Below are positions 1 to 10,253 of a DNA stretch of 64,000 bases, piece by piece. Positions within the stretch are counted from its first letter, which is position 1, and each line of letters begins with the position of its first letter. Under the pieces are notes generated by a model. The model was given only the letters and a program-made list of their open reading frames with translations, was not told the DNA's origin and made no database searches. Where the stretch lies: contig NZ_JAHUWT010000004.1 of NCBI RefSeq assembly GCF_019218885.1, positions 558,001 to 622,000 on the forward strand, in the 5' to 3' direction. Position numbers and translations under genes: made by a program. Origin of the DNA: Bordetella sp. BOR01 (GTDB taxonomy: Bacteria > Pseudomonadota > Gammaproteobacteria > Burkholderiales > Burkholderiaceae_B).

Positions 1-1461
1 GACACGGAAGTGGGCCTCTTGATGCCGGCCTACCGCGGCGTGCGGGAACGCGTAGTCGGGACCCACCATATCGCGCACCTGGCCGGCATGCCCGGAGGCG
101 AAGCGACCTTGGTGGGCGCACTATGCCCGGAATCGGGCCTGCCCGTGTACTTGCTGTGCAATGACGCCCTGTACGACCGCCACGGCCTGTACCAGGACGA
201 ACACGGCCAGCCCTACGCCGACAACGCATTGCGCTACGCAGCCCTGGCGCACGCCGCCGTACGCATGGCTGGCGGCCTGCCGGGCGCGCGCCAGCCGGAC
301 ATTCTGCATGCCCAGGATTGGCACGCCGGCCTGGTGCCTTTGCTGGTGCGCGCGGCAGGACTGCGCTATGTAAAAACGGTGTTTACCGTTCACAACCTGG
401 CGTTCCAGGGGATGTTTCCGCTGGCTTGCGCGCGCGAGCTGGGCATACCCGAAAGCTATTGCACCGATGATGGCGCCCGGTTCTACGATCAGCTGAGCTT
501 CCTGAAGGCAGGCCTGCGCTATGCCGACCGTATCACGACAGTCAGCCGCAACTACGCCCGCGAAATCCTCACGCCGGAGTTCGGCTGCGGCCTGGATCCG
601 CTGCTACGCGCCCGCGCTGCGGACCTGGTGCCCATTCCGAATGGCATCGATGACATCCTGTGGAACCCGGCCAGCGATCCGCATCTGGGCCGCATCGGCT
701 ACAGCGCGCGCAAGCCGGCCGGGAAAACGCAGGCCAAGCGCGCGCTGCAAAATGCCCTGGGGTTGCACGTCGAGCGCGGCGCCGCCTTGCTGGCCATGGG
801 TAGCCGCCTCACCGAACAGAAGATGGCCGATGTGGCCGTCCAGGCACTGCCCGCCGCGATGGAACGCCACCCGGGCCTGCAAGTGGCTGTCATCGGCTGC
901 GGCGACCACCGGTATGAACAGGCGCTTGTGGAGCTCGCGGCACGCTATCCTGGCCGTTGCGCCGTGCGCATAGGTTATGACGAGGGCATTGCCCATCGCC
1001 TGCATGCCGGGGCCGACATGCTGCTGCACGGCAGCCGCTTCGAGCCCTTTGGCCTGACCCCGCTATACGCCATGCGCTATGGCGCTGTGCCGATCGGCTC
1101 GCGCGTGGGCGGCATGGCCGACACCATTGTCGATCCGGGTGAGCTGGGCGGCGACAAAGCCATGCTGGCCGCGACCGGCGTGCTGTTCGATGGCGACAGC
1201 CCGCACGACATGGGTCAGGCGATCGATCGCGCCCTGCGTTTGTACGCGCAGCCCGCAGTATGGCGATGCATGCAACGCAATGGCATGGCCTGCGAATTCG
1301 GCTGGGACATGGCGGCCCGGCCCTACATCGACCTGTTCGCAAGCCTGGCCGGTGCCTCGCCGCGTGGCCAGGTGCCCGCGCCCACGATTCGGCCAGAGCC
1401 CGTGCCGGCCTACGCGCGGCATCCGCTCGACGGCGGTATACCCGTACCGTTAGCCTACTGA
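1..1461 (+). CDS. glgA: Glycogen synthase GlgA, 5'-truncated by the window edge
   Basis: ADP-glucose (or nucleotide-sugar) dependent alpha-1,4-glucan synthase, GT5 family, cytoplasmic. The reading frame is open from base 1 (DTEVGLLMPAY...), so the start codon and roughly the first 30-45 residues, including the KxGGL substrate loop, lie outside the window; the GTG at 10 is not the start. Visible family signatures are the VFTVHNLAFQG segment, the ADRITTVSRNYAREI segment and the C-terminal GSRFEPFGLTPLYAMRYG block containing the E-X7-E type catalytic motif. The C-terminus ends in a short Pro-rich tail. It is the first visible gene of the glg/tre operon, 13 nt before glgE. In GlgE-pathway organisms GlgA-like enzymes may also make maltose-1-phosphate; which activity applies cannot be told from sequence alone. 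Confidence 0.93.
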   Translation, partial: DTEVGLLMPAYRGVRERVVGTHHIAHLAGMPGGEATLVGALCPESGLPVYLLCNDALYDRHGLYQDEHGQPYADNALRYAALAHAAVRMAGGLPGARQPDILHAQDWHAGLVPLLVRAAGLRYVKTVFTVHNLAFQGMFPLACARELGIPESYCTDDGARFYDQLSFLKAGLRYADRITTVSRNYAREILTPEFGCGLDPLLRARAADLVPIPNGIDDILWNPASDPHLGRIGYSARKPAGKTQAKRALQNALGLHVERGAALLAMGSRLTEQKMADVAVQALPAAMERHPGLQVAVIGCGDHRYEQALVELAARYPGRCAVRIGYDEGIAHRLHAGADMLLHGSRFEPFGLTPLYAMRYGAVPIGSRVGGMADTIVDPGELGGDKAMLAATGVLFDGDSPHDMGQAIDRALRLYAQPAVWRCMQRNGMACEFGWDMAARPYIDLFASLAGASPRGQVPAPTIRPEPVPAYARHPLDGGIPVPLAY

Positions 1462-1474
1462 GGCCAGGACACGC

Positions 1475-4400
1475 ATGGAGAGTCCCACGCACCAGGCTGG
1501 CCTGCCGGGCGCCGCGCCCGCGGCGCAGGAACCGCTACGCATTTATTACGTGCGCGGGACCGAGATCGGCCGCCCCGGGGCCGACCCAGCCCTACCCTGG
1601 GACACCTTGTGCAAGCGCGTGCGCGCAGCCGGTTTCAACGCCTTGCTGACCGACCCGCTGTGGCTGCGCCCGGCGGGCGCGGCCTGGTCGGCAGCCCCCC
1701 TGGATCCAGACCGCGCCGATCCCGGCCTGGCTACCGGTGCCGCCCTGCCCGCCTTGTTGCAGCGCGTGGCGGCCAGCGGCGCGCGCCACGGCCTGCAGGT
1801 GTATATGGATCTCGTGCTGGACCGCATTGCCGCCGATTGCGCTGCGAATATGCGGTATCCGGATTGGTATCTGCCGCCAGTCGACGATCCTGCCCGCGAT
1901 CCGCGCATGGCACTGAGCGAGCACGGCATCCGCTATCTGCGCGAAGGGCCGCTACCGCAAGGCTTCATCCATGACTGGAGCGAGCGGCTGGCGCGTTGGC
2001 TGGACGCGGGGCTGGCGGGTTTTCGCATCGACGCGCCGCATCGTATCGACGCGGACGACTGGCGCGCCATGTTGGCGCCGCTACGCGCCGCCTTCCCCGA
2101 TCGCCGCTTCCTGGCGTGGACGCCGGGCCTGGACCCCCAGCAACTCAAGGCCCTGCGCGGGGCGGGCTTCGATGCCGTCTTTTCTTCGCTGCCGTGGTGG
2201 GATTTCCACTCGCCGTGGCTGGCCGAAGAGCACGCCCGCCTGCGCGCCATCGCCCCGGTGATCGCCACGCCGCCGGGCCTAGCATCGGCCACCCGTCCGC
2301 AGGCTCAGCGGGCGCTGTGGACCGCCGGCGTCAGCGGCGACGGCATCCTGGTCGAGGGCGGGCTCGATACGCGCCAGCAAATGTACGCGCAGCTCAATGC
2401 CTGGATACGTGAGCTGCCTTCCGCAGGCGCCCTGTGCGTCAGCGGCGGGCGGGATGGCATGTGCACAGTGCTGGTGCACCACGACACTTGCGCCGACGGC
2501 GCCAGTTCGGGCGCGCGGGTGCTGCTGGCCAACCCCGCCGCCGACCTGCCGGCCCGTGTAGATTGGGATCACGTCGGCCGCCTGCTGCCGGCCGGCGAGC
2601 CACACCATGACAACATACCGCCTGCTGTGCGCCTGCGCGGCGCGGCGCTGGAGCCGGAAGGCGTCGCAGTGTTCATCATCAGGCCGCTGCCCCCTGTGCA
2701 GATGGCCGCCATCGGCCGCCGCGGCGGTTCGCATATCCGACGAGGCAGCCGCATCGCGGTCGAGAACGTGGCCCCGACGGTCGACAACGGCCGGTTCGCC
2801 ACCAAATGCGTGGCCCATGACCAGGTATGCGTACAAGCGGACATCTATACCGATGGCCACGAGAAGCTGGCTGCCCAGGTGTTGTGGCGCGCAGCCGACG
2901 AGACCGGCTGGCGCACAGTACCGATGCGTGCATTGCCCAACGATCGCTGGGAAGCCTCGATCAGCCCATATCGCGTTGGCCGCCACGAATTCATGATCAG
3001 CGCCTGGCGCGACACGTGGGAAACCTTTCGCACCGACCTGATGAAAAAGCGCGACGCCGGCCTGGACCTGACGGCCGACCTGATGGACGGGGCCGCCCTG
3101 CTGCGCGCTGCGTTGGCGCTCGCTCGCGAGGCGTCGGCCGCCGAGGCCGTGCTGGCCCCCCTGGTCGCCGCGCTGGAAACGGGAAAAGACCAGGCCGCGA
3201 GCGGTGACCAGGCCGTAGAGGCGCTGCTGGCCGACGGCCTGGCCGACGCCATGCGCGAGCTTGGCGACAAGCCGTTCCATTACTCGAGTGCGGCGCCCTA
3301 TCCTTTATGGGTGGACCGTCGCGCGGCCCGCTATGCAAGCTGGTATGAATTGTTTCCCCGTTCGATGGCAGCCGAGCCCCAGATGCATGGCACGTTCGAC
3401 GACGTGATCGCGCGCCTGCCGCAAGTGCGCGACATGGGATTCGATGTGCTGTACTTCCCGCCCATCCATCCTATCGGCCGCACGCACCGCAAAGGGCCCA
3501 ACAACAGCCTGCACAGCCAGGAGGGCGATGTGGGCAGCCCCTATGCCATCGGGGGCGCCGAAGGGGGCCACGATGCCATACACCCCGAACTGGGCACGTT
3601 GTCCGATTTTCTGCGGCTGGTGCAACGCACGCGCGAGCACGACATGGAAATCGCCCTGGACTTCGCCATCCAGTGCTCGCCGGATCATCCCTGGCTGGCC
3701 CAGCATCCCGATTGGTTCGAACGGCGCGCCGATGGCACCATCCGTTATGCCGAAAACCCGCCGAAGAAATATGAAGACATCGTCAATGTGTCGTTCTATG
3801 GCGGCAGCGGCCGGCGGGCCCGCAAGTCGTCATTGTGGCTGGCCCTGCGGGATGTCGTCCTGTTCTGGGTACACCACGGAGTACGCATCTTCCGGGTGGA
3901 TAACCCGCACACCAAGCCCCTGCCCTTCTGGGAATGGCTGATAGGGGAAGTGCAAGGCCGGCACCCTGACGTGATCTTCCTGTCCGAGGCGTTCACCCGC
4001 CCGAAGATGATGTACCGGCTGGCCAAGGTGGGCTTCACCCAGTCATATACCTACTTCACCTGGCGCAACACCAGGCACGAATTGACCGAATACCTGCAAG
4101 AGCTGTCCGCCCCGCCCGCGGCGGACTTCTTTCGCCCGCATTTCTTCGTCAACACCCCGGACATCAATCCGTATTTCCTGCAGACGTCGGGCCGGCCGGG
4201 CTTTCTCATCCGCGCAGCACTGGCCGCCACCACCTCGGGCCTGTGGGGCGTGTACAGCGGCTTCGAATTGTGCGAATTCCAGCCCGTGCCCGGCAAAGAG
4301 GAATACCTGGATTCCGAAAAGTACCAATTGCGCCAGCGCGACTGGCAGGCGCCGGGCAATATCACGGCGCAGATTGCCCGATTGAACGCCATCCGCCGAG

Positions 4401-4711
4401 CCAACCCTGCCTTGCAGACCCACCAGGGATTCACCGCCGTCGAAACCGGCAACGACAAGGTACTGGGTTTCTGGAAGGCCACGCCGAGCCGCGGCAATGT
4501 GGTGCTGGCGGCCATCAGCCTGGACCCGCACCAGGCGCAATCGGTCCGGCTGGAGGCGCCGCTCTGGCTGTTCGGCCAACCTGACGACGGCCTGCTGTGC
4601 GCCGAGGACCTGCTGGAGCAGCAACAGGAATCCTGGCATGGCAAATGGCGCGACATCACGCTGCATCCCGATCAACCTTATCGCTTATGGCGCCTGTCGG
4701 CGCATGTATGA
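1475..4711 (+). CDS. glgE: Alpha-1,4-glucan:maltose-1-phosphate maltosyltransferase GlgE with an extra N-terminal amylase-like domain
   Basis: Transfers maltosyl units from maltose-1-phosphate onto alpha-1,4-glucan (GH13_3). At 1078 aa it is about 400 residues longer than usual GlgE (about 660). The GlgE homology begins near residue 424 with RGSRIAVENVAPTVDNGRF. The predicted nucleophile is D809 in FRVDNPHTKPLPFWEW and the acid/base E838 in FLSEAFTRPKMM; the 29-residue spacing equals that of D394/E423 in the Streptomyces enzyme. Residues about 20-400 form a second GH13-like barrel with a region-II GFRIDAP (D186), but the region-III Glu position reads FLAWTPG (W215), so this half is probably non-catalytic. 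The start ATG at 1475 follows a CCAGGA Shine-Dalgarno. The stop overlaps the ATGA at 4708. Confidence 0.93.
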   Translation: MESPTHQAGLPGAAPAAQEPLRIYYVRGTEIGRPGADPALPWDTLCKRVRAAGFNALLTDPLWLRPAGAAWSAAPLDPDRADPGLATGAALPALLQRVAASGARHGLQVYMDLVLDRIAADCAANMRYPDWYLPPVDDPARDPRMALSEHGIRYLREGPLPQGFIHDWSERLARWLDAGLAGFRIDAPHRIDADDWRAMLAPLRAAFPDRRFLAWTPGLDPQQLKALRGAGFDAVFSSLPWWDFHSPWLAEEHARLRAIAPVIATPPGLASATRPQAQRALWTAGVSGDGILVEGGLDTRQQMYAQLNAWIRELPSAGALCVSGGRDGMCTVLVHHDTCADGASSGARVLLANPAADLPARVDWDHVGRLLPAGEPHHDNIPPAVRLRGAALEPEGVAVFIIRPLPPVQMAAIGRRGGSHIRRGSRIAVENVAPTVDNGRFATKCVAHDQVCVQADIYTDGHEKLAAQVLWRAADETGWRTVPMRALPNDRWEASISPYRVGRHEFMISAWRDTWETFRTDLMKKRDAGLDLTADLMDGAALLRAALALAREASAAEAVLAPLVAALETGKDQAASGDQAVEALLADGLADAMRELGDKPFHYSSAAPYPLWVDRRAARYASWYELFPRSMAAEPQMHGTFDDVIARLPQVRDMGFDVLYFPPIHPIGRTHRKGPNNSLHSQEGDVGSPYAIGGAEGGHDAIHPELGTLSDFLRLVQRTREHDMEIALDFAIQCSPDHPWLAQHPDWFERRADGTIRYAENPPKKYEDIVNVSFYGGSGRRARKSSLWLALRDVVLFWVHHGVRIFRVDNPHTKPLPFWEWLIGEVQGRHPDVIFLSEAFTRPKMMYRLAKVGFTQSYTYFTWRNTRHELTEYLQELSAPPAADFFRPHFFVNTPDINPYFLQTSGRPGFLIRAALAATTSGLWGVYSGFELCEFQPVPGKEEYLDSEKYQLRQRDWQAPGNITAQIARLNAIRRANPALQTHQGFTAVETGNDKVLGFWKATPSRGNVVLAAISLDPHQAQSVRLEAPLWLFGQPDDGLLCAEDLLEQQQESWHGKWRDITLHPDQPYRLWRLSAHV

Positions 4712-4725
4712 GCCGCGGAGCTTCT

Positions 4726-7700
4726 ATGTCCTCTGCACGATCCGCCCTGACAGCACCGCTCTGGTACAAGGACGCGGTGATCTACCAGTTGCACATACGC
4801 TCGTTCTACGATGCGAACAATGACGGCATTGGTGATTTCGAAGGCCTGACCGCCAAGCTGGACTACATTGCCAGCCTGGGCGTGGATACCATCTGGCTAT
4901 TGCCCTTTTACCCGTCGCCGCGTCGCGACGACGGCTACGACATTGCCGATTATCGCGGCGTACACCCCGACTACGGCACCGTGCCGGATGCGCGGCGCTT
5001 CATCCGCGCCGCCCACGCACGCGGCCTGCGCGTCATCACCGAACTGGTGGTCAACCACACCTCGGACCAGCATCCGTGGTTCCAGCGTGCGCGGCGCGCC
5101 CGTCCGGGCAGCGCTGCCCGCAATTACTATGTATGGTCTGATGACGACCAGGCGTATTCGGGCACCCGCATCATTTTCTGCGACACCGAAAAATCGAACT
5201 GGACGCGCGATCCCGAAGCCGGGGCCTACTTCTGGCATCGTTTCTATTCGCACCAGCCGGACCTGAACTACGACAACCCCCAGGTCCTGAAAGAGATCCT
5301 GTCGGTAATGCGCTACTGGCTGGACATGGGGGTGGACGGCCTGCGACTGGACGCCGTGCCCTACCTGGTGGAACGCGAAGGGACCAACAACGAGAACCTG
5401 CCAGAAACCCACCAGGTGCTGCGCCAGATCCGCGCCGTAATGGACGCCGAATACCCCGGCCGCATGCTATTGGCCGAGGCCAACCAATGGCCCGAAGATG
5501 CACAGGAATATTTCGGCGCCGGCGACGAATGCCACATGTCGTTCCATTTTCCGCTGATGCCGCGGATGTACATGGCGATCGCGCAGGAAGACCGCTTTCC
5601 CATCACGGACATCATCAAGCAGACGCCGGAGATTCCCGCGACCTGCCAGTGGGCGATTTTCCTGCGCAACCACGACGAGCTGACGCTCGAGATGGTAACC
5701 AGCGAAGAGCGCGATTATCTGTGGAATGTTTACGCTGCCGACAAGCGCGCCCGCATCAACCTGGGCATCCGGCGCCGGCTGGCGCCCTTGCTCGACCGCG
5801 ACCGGCGCCGCATCGAACTGATGAACAGCCTGCTGCTGTCCATGCCCGGCACGCCGGTGCTGTATTACGGCGACGAACTGGGCATGGGCGACAACATCCA
5901 CCTGGGCGACCGCGATGGCGTGCGCACCCCCATGCAATGGTCGCCCGACCGCAATGGCGGATTCTCGCGGGCCGACCCGGAACGCCTGCCCTTGCCGGTG
6001 CTGATGGGGCCCTTGTACGGCTATGAGGCTGTCAACGTCGAGGCCCAGCAGCGCGACCCGCATTCGCTGCTGAACTGGACCCGCCGCATGGTGGCGACGC
6101 GCCGGCAGTCGCAGGTGTTCGGGCGCGGTTCGCTCCAGTTCCTGTATCCCGGTAACCGCAAGATTCTGGCCTACCTGCGCCAGGAAGGCGACAACGCCAT
6201 CTTGTGCGTGGCCAACCTGTCCAGCGCCGCCCAGCCGGTCGAGCTGGACCTGGCTGCGTACGCCGGCAAAGTTCCCGTCGAGATGCTGGGCGAAAGCCCG
6301 TTTCCCGACATCGGCGCGCTGCCTTACATGCTGACCCTGCCGCCTTATGGTTTCTACTGGTTCGACTTGAGCAGCGACCGCGCCTCGCCCGCCTGGCACG
6401 CGCAGCAGACCGAACCCATGCCCGACCTGACCACCCTGGTAATGCGGGGGCGCAGCGGATTTGCGCTGACAGAATCCTCGCGGCGCGCGCTCGAACATGA
6501 TGTGTTGCCCGCCTTCCTGCAACGCCAGCGCTGGTTTCCGGCCGAGCACAAAATAGGCGTGGCGCGCCTGGTGGACAGCACGCCCCTGGCCAGCGGCGGC
6601 AGCGAAGAATATCTGGTCACTGAATTGGAAACCGGCACCGGCACGGCGCGCACGCGCCTGCATGTGCCGCTGGCAGTGGCCTGGCATGCCGCGTCCCCGC
6701 AAGACTACGTGCTGGCGCGCACCCGCCGCGGCGCCGACGTGGGCATACTGACTGACGCATCGCGCCAGGAAGGCTATGTGCGCACGCTGGTGGCCGCCCT
6801 GCAAACCGGGCGCGAACAGGCCGCCGGCGGCGAATCGGCCTCGACATTGTGTTTCCTGCCGGAGGCCGGCCTGCACGACCTGGTACTGCCAGCCGACATA
6901 GCCCTGCAGTGGCATAGCGGAGAACAAAGCAACACGTCGATCACCCTGGGTAGCCAGGCCATCTTGAAGATCTTGCGCCGAATCGAACCCGGCATGTTCC
7001 CCGAAGTGGAGATGTCACGGCGGCTGACCCAGGCCGGCTATGCCAACACGCCAGCCCTGCTGGGAGAAGTGGCCCGCCGTGACGCCGACGGGTCGATGCG
7101 CACCCTGGCCCTGCTGCATGCCTACCTGCTGCACGAAGGCGATGCCTGGACCTGGACCATCGGCTACCTGAAACGCACCCTGGACGATGCGCTGCTGAGC
7201 AATGCAAGCGTCGAGGAGTTCGACGAAAGCTTGTCCGGCTATGCCACCGTGGCCAGCACCGTGGGAAGACGGCTGGCGGAGCTGCACAATGTGCTGGTCC
7301 AACCCTGCGACGATCCCGCCTTCGCGCCGCAGACCTGCCAGGCGGAAGACGCGCAAGCGCGCGCCGACGAGATCGTAGCCATGCTCGACCGCGCCCTGGT
7401 GCTGCTGCAAGGGCTGGACCACACACTGGATGCCACCGCGCGTGCCTGCGCCGCCTGGCTGCGCGAGCATCGCGACCGGCTGGCCCGGCAAGCTACCCTG
7501 CTGGCCCAGGCCGAGACCGGCGCCACGCACTTGCGTATCCATGGCGACTTCCACCTGGGCCAGGTACTGCTGGCGCACACCGACGCCTACCTGATCGATT
7601 TCGAGGGCGAGCCGGCCCGGCCGCTCTCCGAACGGCGCGCCAAGGCCAGCCCGTTGAAGGATGTGGCCGGCATGCTGCGCTCGTTCGATTACGCCATGGC

Positions 7701-8058
7701 CACCGTCAGCCGCAGCGAACCGCCCGGCGCCACCGCACCGGTGCCCGAGGGCGGCTCCGGCCCGCCCGCCGACAGTGGGCAAGATCGCCGCGGCACCCTG
7801 CTGGCGCAGTTCCGCGCCCGTGCGGTCCAGGCCTTCACCGAGGGCTACCATGCGGCCGCCGAGCCCGCGCTGCGCTTGCCGCCCGCGCGGGAACAAGCCT
7901 TGGTACAGGCCGCGCTGATCGAGAAAGCGGCCTACGAGATCTGTTACGAGGCACACCATCGCCCCGACTGGGTGGCTATCCCGCTGTGCGGCCTGGCCGA
8001 ATTGGCGCGCGCTGAACTGATGGCGGCCGCTGTCGATCACGAGGAACACCGCCCATGA
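4726..8058 (+). CDS. treS: Trehalose synthase (maltose alpha-D-glucosyltransferase) fused to maltokinase
   Basis: Bifunctional protein of 1110 aa. Residues 1 to about 540 are TreS (GH13_16), which isomerises trehalose and maltose: nucleophile D209 in [10 protein letters not shown], acid/base E251 in LLAEANQW, D317 in [11 protein letters not shown]. Residues about 570-1110 are a maltokinase (Pep2-like aminoglycoside-phosphotransferase fold) with [10 protein letters not shown] (D941) and the metal-binding LIDFEGEP (D958), making maltose-1-phosphate for GlgE encoded just upstream. The start at 4726 is preferred because GGAG lies 5 nt before it; the in-frame ATG at 4708, which overlaps the glgE stop as ATGA, is the alternative and would add six residues. 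The fusion is common in proteobacteria with the GlgE pathway. Confidence 0.94.
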   Translation: MSSARSALTAPLWYKDAVIYQLHIRSFYDANNDGIGDFEGLTAKLDYIASLGVDTIWLLPFYPSPRRDDGYDIADYRGVHPDYGTVPDARRFIRAAHARGLRVITELVVNHTSDQHPWFQRARRARPGSAARNYYVWSDDDQAYSGTRIIFCDTEKSNWTRDPEAGAYFWHRFYSHQPDLNYDNPQVLKEILSVMRYWLDMGVDGLRLDAVPYLVEREGTNNENLPETHQVLRQIRAVMDAEYPGRMLLAEANQWPEDAQEYFGAGDECHMSFHFPLMPRMYMAIAQEDRFPITDIIKQTPEIPATCQWAIFLRNHDELTLEMVTSEERDYLWNVYAADKRARINLGIRRRLAPLLDRDRRRIELMNSLLLSMPGTPVLYYGDELGMGDNIHLGDRDGVRTPMQWSPDRNGGFSRADPERLPLPVLMGPLYGYEAVNVEAQQRDPHSLLNWTRRMVATRRQSQVFGRGSLQFLYPGNRKILAYLRQEGDNAILCVANLSSAAQPVELDLAAYAGKVPVEMLGESPFPDIGALPYMLTLPPYGFYWFDLSSDRASPAWHAQQTEPMPDLTTLVMRGRSGFALTESSRRALEHDVLPAFLQRQRWFPAEHKIGVARLVDSTPLASGGSEEYLVTELETGTGTARTRLHVPLAVAWHAASPQDYVLARTRRGADVGILTDASRQEGYVRTLVAALQTGREQAAGGESASTLCFLPEAGLHDLVLPADIALQWHSGEQSNTSITLGSQAILKILRRIEPGMFPEVEMSRRLTQAGYANTPALLGEVARRDADGSMRTLALLHAYLLHEGDAWTWTIGYLKRTLDDALLSNASVEEFDESLSGYATVASTVGRRLAELHNVLVQPCDDPAFAPQTCQAEDAQARADEIVAMLDRALVLLQGLDHTLDATARACAAWLREHRDRLARQATLLAQAETGATHLRIHGDFHLGQVLLAHTDAYLIDFEGEPARPLSERRAKASPLKDVAGMLRSFDYAMATVSRSEPPGATAPVPEGGSGPPADSGQDRRGTLLAQFRARAVQAFTEGYHAAAEPALRLPPAREQALVQAALIEKAAYEICYEAHHRPDWVAIPLCGLAELARAELMAAAVDHEEHRP

Positions 8059-10253
8059 GCAAAATGGCGCAAACCAACACCCCCGGCCTCGAGCCCACGG
8101 TGCAGGAAGCCCTGGTGGCGGGCCGCTATCCCGATGCTTTCGGCGTACTGGGCCTCCATACCGTGGCGGAGCTGACGCTGCTGCGGGTGCTGATGCCTTG
8201 CTCGCTGGGAGTAGACGCGGTATTCGCCGACGGGTCGACGCTGGCCTTGCCCCCGATAGGCGACGGCCTGTATGCGGCCGACATCGGCAAGCACGCGGGC
8301 AATGGGAAACCAGCCTATCGCCTGCGGGTGCGCTGGCCCGGTGGCACCGAGGAAATCGACGACCCTTACGCCTACGGCCCGCTGCTCGATGACGCGCACC
8401 TGGGCATGCTGGCACAAGGCTCATGGCTGTACGCCGGACTGGCCCTGGGTCCGCGGCAGTGCGAGATCGATGGCGTGGCCGGCGTACGATTCGCGGTATG
8501 GGCCCCCAATGCACGCCGCGTGGCCTTGATCGGCGACTTCAACGGCTGGAACGGCGCGCGCCACGGCATGCGTCTGCGCCATACCGCCGGCGTCTGGGAG
8601 ATTTTCATGCCCGGCGTGGCAGCGGGCAGCCGCTACAAATACCAAATACTGGGTGCCGACGGCGCCACCACGCTCAGGGCCGATCCCATGGCCCGCCAGA
8701 CCGAGGCGCCGCCCGCCACCGCTTCCATCGTGCCCGATCCGGCCCCCTACGCCTGGAACGACGCGGCATGGATGGAAGGGCGCGCCGCCCGCCAAAGCCC
8801 CGATGCGCCCATGGCGATCTACGAAGTGCACATCGGGTCATGGCTGGGCGATCCCGCGCCCGGCCCGCTATGGGACCGCCTGGCCGAACGCCTGCCGGCT
8901 TACGCACGCGCCCTGGGCTTTACGCATATCGAGCTGATGCCCATCATGGAGTACCCGTTCGGCGGCTCGTGGGGCTACCAGCCGCTGGGCATGTTCGCGC
9001 CCACAGCCCGCTACGGCACGCCGGCCGATTTCGCGCGCTTCATCGACCAATGCCACGCGGCGGGGCTGGGCGTGATACTGGATTGGGTACCCGCGCACTT
9101 TCCCAACGACGCCCACGGGTTGGTCCGCTTCGACGGCACCGCGCTGTACGAATACGCCGATCCGCGCGAGGGATTCCATCCCGACTGGAACACGATGGTC
9201 TACAACCTGGGGCGCAACGAGGTGAAGGCCTACATGATCGCCAGCGCCCTGCACTGGCTGCGCGATTTTCATATAGACGGACTGCGCGTCGATGCCGTGG
9301 CCTCGATGCTGTATCGAGACTATAGCCGCGCGCCGGGCGAATGGATTCCAAACCGCCATGGCGGGCGCGAGAATCTCGAGGCGGTCGATTTCCTGCGTGA
9401 GCTCAATACCGTGGTGGGCTGCGAATGCCCGGGCGCCATCACCGTGGCCGAAGAATCAACAGCCTGGCCGGGCGTCACCGCGCCCGTCCAGGACGGCGGC
9501 CTGGGCTTCGACTACAAGTGGAATATGGGCTGGATGCACGACACGCTGCGCTACATGCGCCACGACCCGGTGCATCGCCGCTACCATCATCACGATGTCA
9601 CCTTCGGCATGATGTATGCGTATTCCGAGCGATACATACTGCCTCTTTCCCATGACGAAGTGGTGCACGGCAAGGGTTCGCTACTGGGCAAGATGCCGGG
9701 CAGCCATACCGACCGTATGGCGCAGCTGCGCCTGTACTACGGCTATATGTGGGCCCATCCCGGCAAGAAGCTGCTGTTCATGGGCGGCGAGATTGCCCAG
9801 CAAGACGAATGGAACCACGATGCCGCCATCGACTGGGGCCTGCTGGACGACCCGGCGCGGCGCGGCATGCAGCGGCTGGTAGGCGATCTGAATCATCTGT
9901 ATGGCGAACTGCCCGAACTGCACCGGCGCGATGCCGATCCATCGGGCTTTGCCTGGATGGTGGGCGACGACGAAACCAACAGTGTGCTTGCCTTCGTGCG
10001 TACCGATGGCCAGCATTACGTACTGGCGGTGTGCAATTTCACGCCGGTGGCGCGCCATGACTACCGCATCGGCATACCTGTAGCGGGCCGCTGGCGCGCA
10101 CGGATCAATACCGACGATGCGGCCTACGGCGGTACAGGATTGGCGGGCCCCATCCTGGCCCATACCGATGGCACGCCAGCCCACGGCCAGGCGCAATCGG
10201 TATCGCTGACGCTGCCCCCGTTCTCCACACTACTGCTACGCCACGAGGTATGA
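8055..10253 (+). CDS. glgB: 1,4-alpha-glucan branching enzyme GlgB
   Basis: Introduces alpha-1,6 branches into the glucan produced by GlgE/GlgA (GH13_9, CBM48). It is 732 aa, the typical length for the long proteobacterial form with N1 and N2 domains. The CBM48 domain ([20 protein letters not shown]) lies near residue 145. Catalytic residues are D413 ([10 protein letters not shown]), E466 ([11 protein letters not shown]) and D534 ([13 protein letters not shown]). Their spacings of 53 and 121 residues are identical to D405/E458/D526 of the E. coli enzyme. The start codon overlaps the treS stop (ATGA at 8055) and the stop overlaps the glgX start, implying translational coupling. Confidence 0.97.
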   Translation: MSKMAQTNTPGLEPTVQEALVAGRYPDAFGVLGLHTVAELTLLRVLMPCSLGVDAVFADGSTLALPPIGDGLYAADIGKHAGNGKPAYRLRVRWPGGTEEIDDPYAYGPLLDDAHLGMLAQGSWLYAGLALGPRQCEIDGVAGVRFAVWAPNARRVALIGDFNGWNGARHGMRLRHTAGVWEIFMPGVAAGSRYKYQILGADGATTLRADPMARQTEAPPATASIVPDPAPYAWNDAAWMEGRAARQSPDAPMAIYEVHIGSWLGDPAPGPLWDRLAERLPAYARALGFTHIELMPIMEYPFGGSWGYQPLGMFAPTARYGTPADFARFIDQCHAAGLGVILDWVPAHFPNDAHGLVRFDGTALYEYADPREGFHPDWNTMVYNLGRNEVKAYMIASALHWLRDFHIDGLRVDAVASMLYRDYSRAPGEWIPNRHGGRENLEAVDFLRELNTVVGCECPGAITVAEESTAWPGVTAPVQDGGLGFDYKWNMGWMHDTLRYMRHDPVHRRYHHHDVTFGMMYAYSERYILPLSHDEVVHGKGSLLGKMPGSHTDRMAQLRLYYGYMWAHPGKKLLFMGGEIAQQDEWNHDAAIDWGLLDDPARRGMQRLVGDLNHLYGELPELHRRDADPSGFAWMVGDDETNSVLAFVRTDGQHYVLAVCNFTPVARHDYRIGIPVAGRWRARINTDDAAYGGTGLAGPILAHTDGTPAHGQAQSVSLTLPPFSTLLLRHEV

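Noticed and set aside
2279-3280. Long open frame on the minus strand opposite glgE (and many similar frames opposite other genes)
   Set aside because: High-GC shadow of a clear coding gene; no recognisable protein, no Shine-Dalgarno.
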